64,000 bases of DNA from Ursus arctos (Eukaryota > Chordata > Mammalia > Carnivora > Ursidae). The translations under genes and the position numbers were made by a program. Numbering within the stretch: the first letter of the stretch is position 1; every line of letters begins with the position of its first letter. The notes beneath the pieces were generated by a model that worked only from the letters and a program-made list of their open reading frames with translations, had not been told where the DNA came from and ran no database searches. The DNA lies in NCBI RefSeq assembly GCF_023065955.2, contig NW_026622985.1:73893931-73957930 (forward strand), in the 5' to 3' direction. Shown one piece after another: positions 56,403 through 64,000 of this stretch.

Positions 56403-57499
56403 TGCAAGGAAAAGTTTGTTAAAAAAAAAAAAGCTAACAAACTCTGGGAGTAGGGTTACTTTAAAATATTAAAGCTTGTTTACATTGGATCATAAAGTCA
56501 ATCCCACAGAGATACGGCCAGAAACTTGCCTAGCTTTTTTAAAATATCGGGGCGGGGGGGGAGGGGAAGCAGAGGTAGAATAATAAAAACAAGAGTAAAA
56601 GTGTCAAATCTGATACTTCTGGGTAAAATACCACCCCCGGGTGTGATTTAAAAACTGTTGTTCAGAATGTTCTCAGCAATGTGCATTTGAAACTCTCAAA
56701 CGTCATCCAGCCTGCTGGTATAAGTCTCAGGACATTAATGTTACTCCTCTCATCCCACCAACTCCTTTCCTGCCAAGCCAGACCAGTCATCAGTTGAACC
56801 AAATTGAGTCCTAGGTGTCTACATAGACTCCAAATTTCCCGAATTCCCTTTTTCACAGCCTGTGTTCTCCAAGTGAGCTGGCGGGACCTTTGCTAAATGC
56901 CCCACCCTCAATTTCCCTCCTTTCCTCTCACCCTGTGTTTGCCAAGGACAGGCTCCATCCTAGGTCCGTGCTCCCAGGCCTATCCCCACTCTTACTGTCT
57001 TTTATGTTGGGGTCCTACCGTTTCTCTTACTTTACCGAAGCTATTACAAGAAGTGTAATGGATCACCAAAGAGAGACATGGTGATGACTCAGTTGAGTAC
57101 CTGAACTCAGACTCAATTATGCAATAAAGGCTTTCTTCTGAGTATCCTTGAGACTATCAAACAATCATTTTTGTATCTTAAATAGTAGACTGTACAAGGA
57201 TATGGTGTGCAGGGGTACATCAGTGAAAGAGAAGTCTAAGAGTTATGGTGAAGGACTAGGTCTTTGGAGGAAAAAATCCTCCTCATTCCCTTCCGTGCTA
57301 GTAGCCACAAATCAGCTTTGGAACCAGTTAGGGGTTCTCAGCTTGGGGGTCACCATGACCCATTTTAACATGCTCTTTTTTGGTTCAGCTAAAACATAAC
57401 CTTTTTTATTTGTTAATAGTTCTATTTTTCCAATTTTCTAGAAACCCGTAAGGGCAAAACATTGAAGTTTTAAAAAGCTGGAATACCCACAGATTTCAC

Positions 57500-57770
57500 A
57501 GCACATTTGATACATTTACCATTTTAACACACGTTTTTACCATTTTAATCATTTTCAAGCACACAGTCCAGTGGTATTAAGTACATTCACATTCCTGTGC
57601 GACCAACACTACCATCCATCTCCAGAACTCCTTTCATCTTGAAAAACTGAAGCTCTATACTTTTTAAACAGTAATTCCCAATTCCACAGTCCCTCCAGTC
57701 CATGACATCTACCATTCTACTTTCTCTTTAAATGAATTTGATGTTGGATACCTCATATGAGCAAAGTAGT
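57500..57770 (-). repeat. Old L1 3' UTR fragment
   Basis: Plus-strand CCAGTGGTATTAAGTACATT, CTCCAGAACTCCTTTCATCT, TGAAAAACTGAAGCTCTATA and AGTAATTCCCAATTCC are the complement of L1M 3' UTR order. Confidence 0.75.
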
Positions 57771-58403
57771 ATAGTTTAAAAGCTGGAACACTCACAGATT
57801 TCATGACACCATATTTGATACATAAGCAACACAGTCCATACAAAATAAGTGGGTTTTTATATTATAAAACATATGTCAGATACAATGAAATCACATTATC
57901 ACACATGTAGCTGCATAAAGAAAGACTCTAGTTTTCCATCTATTATTACTTGTCTAACCAACATACAAGAAAATTCTAGATACCATAAAAATTTGGACTT
58001 TTAAAATATCCTTTTGATTCTACTCCCTAGGAGATTCTGGTTTGGATTAGATCTTTTAATAAATCTTTCAGTGTGGCAAAATTTGGCATTTTTGTCTTGG
58101 TGATAAATCATATTAAATGATATACTGAATATGGTAACCCACATCTAAAACACATATTGGAATCATGACTACAAAGTAACTTCCCTTTTCCTGAAATTAT
58201 GTAGAAATGTGTATTATAAACAATTATTAAGACTACTAGTGGTTTCTTCAGAAGAATGGTTTATTATTCTGTCTTACAAAATATTACCTCCTAGAAAAAT
58301 TTCTGACTCAGCCCCAGAATCTGAAAACTACTTTTTGAAGTCTCATATGGCAGTGTTACCTGTTTGTAATGCCAAGCAAAGATGAAGAAACCATGGACCA
58401 GCC

Positions 58404-58521
58404 TACACACACACACACACGCACGCACGCACACACACATACACACACACGCACGCACACATACACACACACGCACACATACACACACACGCATGCACAC
58501 ATACACACACACACACACACA
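58404..58521. repeat. 118-bp CA/GCAC/TACA microsatellite
   Basis: Continuous alternating purine-pyrimidine dinucleotides: CA runs broken by GCAC and TACA units, with ACACATACACACACACGC recurring. Confidence 0.97.
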
Positions 58522-59827
58522 TCCTTTGCAGATGCATAATATATGCATAGTCCATAAGGTACTTAAAAAATATCAGACCTTGGGAACAAAAACTTTCTTT
58601 TTTTACTGCCACAGAGCGAATGGGAAAATGTGACTACACCCCTGACATTCATAGAATTCTAAGGAAAAAATGAATGAATAAGCCTCACATTAAGTCATCC
58701 AAAAACACTTCTTTCCACATCCCATTAAAAAAAAAAATCCACCAGAAAACCCTCTGAGAAGAAGCAACCGAGCAAATATGGAGCAAAGTTTATGTTTCCC
58801 TAAAATATAATCACTTCAGTCTGTAACCTTAACTCTTGATTAAGAACTGACTATGGGAACCCTTCAGTCTAAGCACAAAAGGATTCACTGTGACTGGTAT
58901 TTTTATTAAACTTTAAGATCTCTAGTTACATCAAACTGAAATGCATTGTGTGCTTTGAAAAGCAAAGCCATTGGAATATGAGTACCAAAATATCATCCAA
59001 TTATTAGTATTGCATTAAGATCTGTTCTCTAGTGGATTTCATGGTCACTAAAGATAGTTCAGCAACACTCCAAGAGGCCCAATGGTTGCAGCAAGTCTAA
59101 GAAATATAGAAGTAGCAAAACATATAAAAGAAAACAAAACATAATCCTATTCCACACATTATTGCCGTCTTTGTAAAAATTCCAAAGAACCAGATGGGAA
59201 CATTGGAATCCCGGACACTGCCACAGACTGTCAAGTGTCACAGGCTATATGATTTCCCCAAGGTTGTATGTGCAAAATGCCTTTCCTTGATATAGCTGCA
59301 GCCTAAACAGGGAACTGGAATTAGCCTACCTGTCCAAATATGTTTCCTAAACGTGTTTTCAATTTTAGGCCGATTTCTACTGCAGTTTCTTCACTCCCAC
59401 CCCAACCCCTCCAAAAGATACTACATCTGAGCTATTCTGAGTTTGTATCCTGATTCAATTTGAAAGGTTATTTATGTGGCCCTAAGCTGTTCACATTTTG
59501 CACTTTTATTTTGAAATGTTTCTTGTCGAATGGCTGTGGCCTCACTGAGGTTTGGTACATATTTTTAAGTGTAATTTATTTACCCAGAGAAGTTCTGTTC
59601 AAATAGAGCATCTGGTATTTTGTAGAGTTCTATCCAATAGTCAAATTTTCCATCTCTATTCATGAAGCAAAAGCCAGGGAAATTGCTCACTTCACTTGAA
59701 AAAAACCAAGAGTGGGAAATTTAACCTTCAGTTTCTATAGATTCCAAAATAATGTCACCTTCCCAAATTCCCCTTCTCTGCTCTCCCACCAGGACAGCCA
59801 TCCTGAAGCCATCATTGTTTAAGTCCT

Positions 59828-59975
59828 GAGATGGGAGAGTGGGGTTGGATTTGGAGTCAAAGAGATGAATTTAGATCCTGGCTCTATCTGCTACTAGCTG
59901 CTAAGTGACCTCAGGCAAGTTTTCCAGTCTGTCCAAGCCGGTTTCGGAACAATAACAATTCCCTCACAGAGTTTT
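59828..59975 (+). repeat. MIR SINE
   Basis: TTGGAGTCAAAGAGATGAAT, TTAGATCCTGGCTCTATCTG and GCTAAGTGACCTCAGGCAAG: sense MIR core. Confidence 0.85.
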
Positions 59976-60487
59976 GGGGGTTTTTTCTTTAGTAGTGGTG
60001 AACATTTAGTATAATTTTTAGACTAGGAGATGAAACTCATTTGCCATACATAGTCCCAGAGAATTCTTCAAGGCCCTCACCCACTTTCCCCTTGCTCTGC
60101 CCGCACAACTTTGGTGAGATATCTGCTTGTTAGGTTATTTTCTGTGCTGGCCATGACACACAGCCTGTGCTGTGATGGGAGCGGGCACCTCATGCCTCCT
60201 CCCCTCCTTGCCACCACCCAGCCCAGGAGAACAGTCTTCTCTCCCTGCAAGTAGTATACCTACTAGGGGCTCAGGCTCCTGCCTAGTCCCTTTCCCCTCT
60301 TCCAGAAATCCAGAGGCCAGATGGTTTATCATGAACAGTCTGTACTGTTTTCTTAACCTAAGCTGCTTACTCTCTCAAATCCCTAAAGTCAAATCCTCTG
60401 ACAGTTTCTCACAGTTCCTTAATGGAGACGAACATTTACATGCTTCTTTTGTGATCACCACTGTATCTCCTCAACAATCCCCCCCCT

Positions 60488-60533
60488 TTGTTCTTGGTTT
60501 GTTTGTTTGTTGTTGTTGTTGTTCAATTTCATC
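60488..60533. repeat. (GTTT)n(GTT)n simple repeat
   Basis: GGTTTGTTTGTTTGTTGTTG and on. Confidence 0.9.
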
Positions 60534-60629
60534 CCATCTCCCTCTCCCCCCCCACCCTCGAGCCTCTCGTATATGGTGGGTCATTTTGCCCACCTTAACA
60601 TGTAAGTACGTTTACAGGCTTCTCACTTG

Positions 60630-60733
60630 GCATCTTAATGCATTTCCTGAGGCAGAGACTGAGGACTCCCAGCATCAGAATAGCGCCAGGCACAAAAAAA
60701 GATTTCCCCAAATGTTTACTGAATGAACAATTT
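60630..60733 (+). repeat. L2/MIR 3' end
   Basis: GAGGCAGAGACTGAGGACTC, AATAGCGCCAGGCACAAAAA and AAATGTTTACTGAATGAACA. Confidence 0.7.
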
Positions 60734-60794
60734 AACTCATATAGGACGATTCTGAGTCCTCTGATAATATTTACATGAATTTCACTTTGAAGAG

Positions 60795-60955
60795 AATGCA
60801 CAGCCCCTGGCAACCATAACTTGTTATCCATCTTTGTAATTTTGTCATTTCAAGAATGTTATGGAAATGCAATCATATGGTATGTAACCTTTGGGGATTG
60901 GCTTTTTCCACACAGCATAATTCCCTTGAGATTCACCAAGTTGTTATCCTCAAGG
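60795..60955 (-). repeat. Old L1 3' UTR fragment
   Basis: CAGCCCCTGGCAACCATAAC, AATGCAATCATATGGTATGT and TTGGCTTTTTCCACACAGCA, complement of the L1 3' UTR. Confidence 0.7.
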
Positions 60956-60967
60956 ACAAGGCTGGGG

Positions 60968-61530
60968 ACGAGGCACAAAAGAGGTGGAGGTGGTTATAAA
61001 AAGGCAACAAGAAGGATCGTTGTGGCAATAGAACAGTCCTGTATTTTTTTTTTTTTTTAGAGATTTTATTTATTTATTTGAGAGACAGAGACAGAGATAG
61101 CAAGCGAGAGCACAGGCAGGGAAGAAAGGAAGAAGCAGGCTTCCCGCTGAGCAGGGAGCCAGATGGAGCTGGCTCCAAGTGTCCTGGGATCATGACCTGA
61201 GCTGAAGGCAGATGCTTAATCTGCTAAGCCACCCAGGAGCCCCTAGTTCTGTATTTTGGCTGTGATGATATATGTGGTACAGGAACCAACACAGGTGATC
61301 AAATTATATAAACTAAATACAAACATGCAAGTGAGTACAATTAAACCTGGAGAAATCGAAACAAGATTGTTGCATTGTATCTATGTCAGTATCCTCGTTG
61401 TGACATGGCACTGTAATTTTGTAAGACGTTACCATTTGAAGAAACTGGGTAAAAGGTAGGTGAGATCTCCCTGTTATTTCTTACTACTACAAGTGAATCT
61501 ACAATGATCTCAAAATAAATGTTTTAGAAT
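60968..61530 (+). repeat. Old L1 3' end, split by a SINE
   Basis: GGTTATAAAAAGGCAACAAG before the SINE, then GGCTGTGATGATATATGTGG, ATCCTCGTTGTGACATGGCA, AAGACGTTACCATTTGAAGA and ATGATCTCAAAATAAATGTT after it. Confidence 0.8.
61047..61243 (-). repeat. Can-SINE nested in the L1
   Basis: AGATTTTATTTATTTATTTG, TGGGATCATGACCTGAGCTG and TAAGCCACCCAGGAGCCCC. The duplication AGTCCTGTATTTT/AGTTCTGTATTTT flanks it. Confidence 0.95.
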
Positions 61531-61773
61531 ATACATGAGGCATTTTGACTATTATAGTAAGACAACATTCTTGAAGAATCATGTAAATTGAATGTCAGTT
61601 TTTGAAAGAGCTTGAGGAATTTTGCACCTGCCATTTTAAAGAATTCATATAGTACATATTATGCAAGGAGCCTGGGGCAACTGTCTCTTTAGCTTCTAAG
61701 ACAAAAATGTTTCTACCTATTATATGCAGATGTGATGGGAGACAAATTTCTACAAGTAGCCCAAGAAAATGAT

Positions 61774-62225
61774 GGATATATTAGTTTCCTAGTGCTGGCC
61801 ATAACACATTACCACAACCCCGATTGTTGAAACAACAGAAATTTATTCTCTCACAGTTCTAGAGCCAGAATTCTGAAAGCAAGTGTTGATAGGGTCGTGC
61901 TCCTTTTGGAGGCTCTAGGGGAGAAATCTCCCTTTCCTCTTTCAGCTTCTGGTACATCTAGGCATTCTCTGGCTTGTGCATTCATCACTTCAATCAATGC
62001 CTCTGTCTTCCCTGTCCATTCCCTCGTCCCTCTGTGTCTTCTCTTCTGTGTCTTATATGGACACTTGCCATTGGATTTGGGTGCCAATGGATAAACCAAT
62101 ATGATCATATCTCAAGATCCTTAATTATGTCTACAAAGAACTTTTTCCCAAAAAGGTCACCTTCATAAGTTCCAGAGGTTAGGGCATGGGCACATCTTTT
62201 TTGGGGCACCATTCAACCTACTACA
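61774..62225 (+). repeat. Old dispersed LTR-like repeat, near complete
   Basis: Begins ATTAGTTTCCTAGTGCTGGC, has AACAACAGAAATTTATTCTC, TCACAGTTCTAGAGCC and GGTTAGGGCATGGGCACATC, and ends near CATTCAACCTACTACAATG. Same family as 1-170; name not assigned. Confidence 0.6.
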
Positions 62226-62609
62226 ATGAGCAATGATCAATTTATTCTTTCATTCTTTCAAGAAAGATTCCTTGAGCTCCTAATATGAACATAACAGCAT
62301 GCTAGGAAAGATGATCCATGCACCATGGCATCTATGAATACCTTGTGATCACATTGTGGAGAAAACACATGCCGAAGTTTAATGACAATAGACACAAGGA
62401 ATGCCTTGTTAACCTTAAAAATAAAACTGCTAGTTATTTAACCATCAAAAATGAGTTTATTCAGGAATAGCAGCGAACTGAAATCCTGCACAAGCAAGCT
62501 ATGGCAAGCTATGGCAATAGCATAGGCACCTCCATAGAACAAAGGAGAGGAGCACTCTTTTATGGAGGAAAGGGGGGAGTTGGGACAGCTGTTATAAACA
62601 AAAAGTCCA

Positions 62610-62812
62610 GGGGCACCTGGGTGCCTCAGTCAGGTAAGCGTCTGCCTCTGGTCCAGGTCATGATTCCAGGGTCCTGGGATGGAGCCCCCTGTGGGGCTCA
62701 CTGCTCAGGGGGGATTCGCCTTCTTTTCTCCCTCTCCCTTTGCCCCTCCCCTCCACCCTTGTGGTGCTCTCTTTCAAACAAATAAGCAAAATCTTTAAAA
62801 AACAAAACAAAC
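62610..62812 (+). repeat. Can-SINE, older subfamily
   Basis: GGGGCACCTGGGTGCCTCAG head, CAAACAAATAAGCAAAATCT tail; duplication AACAAAAAGTCCA/AACAAAAAGGTCCA. Confidence 0.93.
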
Positions 62813-63622
62813 AAATGAACAAAAAGGTCCATTAGAGTAAAGTAGTAGTTCAAAGTACAGTGACTCTTCATTGGCTGAGATGTGGCAATGTCTCAGTGGC
62901 TAGGATGTTACCCGCATGGATGAAAGCTTTTCTTCCTCCTATTGACACGGTAAAGTAGTATCCATGCTCAAGGTCTGTCTCCTCCTAATAGGTCTGCAAT
63001 TGTCAAGGAGGGTAGGGCATGAAAGCTCCCTCTGCTGTCCTCCTGACTTCATGCTAAAAGAGGTTTCCTTTTGTTTTCATAGGATCAATACAAATGAGGG
63101 CAGGGGTCAAGTGCGGGAAATTCCAGAAGGCTGGTCCATTGCAAACTGGCTTTAGGTAGATTTGTCTCAGGCCTTATGAAGGAAAAAGAGCTTGAGATGG
63201 GCCGTAAATGGTTGTGCCTTGCTTTTCAGGCTTGAGCAATAATGTGGGCAAAATGATGTGGTGGAAATGACCACTGTACCCAAATGTAAGTGTGCAGGAA
63301 ATAGAACTGACTAGGACAAATGGCTGATACTGAGGTATATGACATGAAAATTTACATTGAGACTAGATCCCTAATGTAATTAAGGAAGCTGAAGGTAAAA
63401 GAGAATGGGATGTTTCTTAACGGAGGGTTATTGATTGTTTCTGTAGGACTCTTGACAGGGAAATGCCCAAAAGGAGAGAGCAGCTCGGAAGCTCTGGCAT
63501 AGAGCTGGCAAAAAGGAATAAAGTCGTGAGCTCATCTGGTGATAGTGGGAATTGAAAGAAACTGAAGGGTGTGGGGAATACCCAAGGCAGGCTTCCTAGC
63601 AGGGCAACCAGTCATATAGGGC

Positions 63623-64000
63623 CTATTTTCGTCATGGCTCTCCAGAGAAATAGAAACAACAGGATAATACTAGGAATTAGCTCATGCCTTGTCAGGAGGC
63701 TGACAAGTCCCCAGATCCGCAGGGTGAACCGGCAAGCTGGAGACCCAGGAGAGCCCATAATGTACTTCCAGTCTGAAACCAGTAGGTTCAAAACCCAGGA
63801 AGATTCTGAAGGCAGAAAAAGGCTGAAGTCCCAGCTTGAAGGCAGTCAGGCAAGAGGAACCCTCGCTTACTGAAGCCTTTTTGTTCGATTCAGGCTTTGA
63901 CCAATTGGTTGAAGCCCTCTTACATTAGAGAGGGCAATCTGCTTTACTCAGTCCACTGATTTACATGTGCATTTCATCCAAAAATAGCTTCACAGAACCA
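63623..64000 (-). repeat. ERVL-type LTR, cut by window edge
   Basis: CTCTCCAGAGAAATAGAAAC, GGTGAACCGGCAAGCTGGAG, CAATCTGCTTTACTCAGTCC and ATAGCTTCACAGAACCA are the complement of the same LTR class as 44937-45377. Noncoding; the remaining end lies beyond the window. Confidence 0.6.

Larger units (their letters stand above)
53716..64000. other. Intergenic region upstream of FAM3C
   Basis: About 10 kb without a recognised gene: A/T-rich unique sequence plus L1, MIR/L2, Can-SINE and LTR-like fragments listed separately. 53720-54330, 54790-55470, 56410-57480 and 58620-59820 have nothing I can name. In human the next gene in this direction is PTPRZ1, several hundred kb away. Confidence 0.6.

Noticed and set aside
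58291..58633. Cys/Val and His/Thr repeat open frames
   Set aside because: Translations of the CA microsatellite.
60172..60726. 184-codon plus-strand open frame
   Set aside because: Low-complexity Pro/Ser-rich start, a (GTT)n-encoded Cys run, and a tail in an L2/MIR-like 3' end. No domain or splice structure.
1..64000. CRISPR arrays, operons or other prokaryotic systems
   Set aside because: No regularly spaced direct repeats with unique spacers; base composition, repeats and splice structure are mammalian.

Overview
This is nuclear DNA from a placental mammal, almost certainly an arctoid carnivore (bear or seal lineage fits best). The main evidence is about 17 carnivore-specific tRNA-derived Can-SINEs, with heads reading GGGGCGCCTGGGTGGC and AAATAAATAAAATCTT tails. 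Several belong to the subfamily with the block CTTCGGCTCAGGGCGTGATC, which I associate with bears and seals. There are no bacterial-style genes; nearly all open frames longer than 60 codons are chance frames in introns and repeats.

The window holds one complete protein-coding gene on the minus strand: FAM3C (interleukin-like EMT inducer, ILEI). I reconstructed all nine coding exons by reading splice sites. They lie at 41432-41486 (start codon 41442-41444), 37292-37396, 29338-29367, 28050-28173, 18695-18753, 17487-17537, 15448-15532, 4638-4764 and 3974-4063 (coding part). All junctions obey GT/AG, phases match, and the coding total is 684 nt, giving 227 residues, which is the known FAM3C length. 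A CpG island at about 52.9-53.7 kb holds the probable promoter and noncoding exon 1, with a donor after 53310. The 3' UTR runs from 3973 down to about 2370, with a strong AATAAA and U/GU-rich poly(A) context.

Layout: 1-2369 is intergenic DNA beyond the gene's 3' end. 2370-53.7 kb is the gene, mostly repeat-rich introns. 53.7-64 kb is upstream intergenic DNA with a long CA-type microsatellite, L1, MIR/L2, Can-SINE and LTR fragments. Introns carry an ancient L3/CR1-like LINE (10.1-11.5 kb), two old L1/HAL1-like 3' ends (14.2-15.4 kb), an L1 cluster (19.8-25.2 kb) with a decayed reverse-transcriptase region, a young 99-bp L1 3' end with a perfect 17-bp duplication (26.46-26.56 kb), and a near-perfect CTCF core motif (25710-25726).

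No previously undescribed gene system is apparent. The items most worth following are regulatory: a six-codon upstream ORF ending 10 nt before the FAM3C start, a UA/UG repeat in the 3' UTR, the intronic CTCF motif, and closely spaced inverted Can-SINE pairs.
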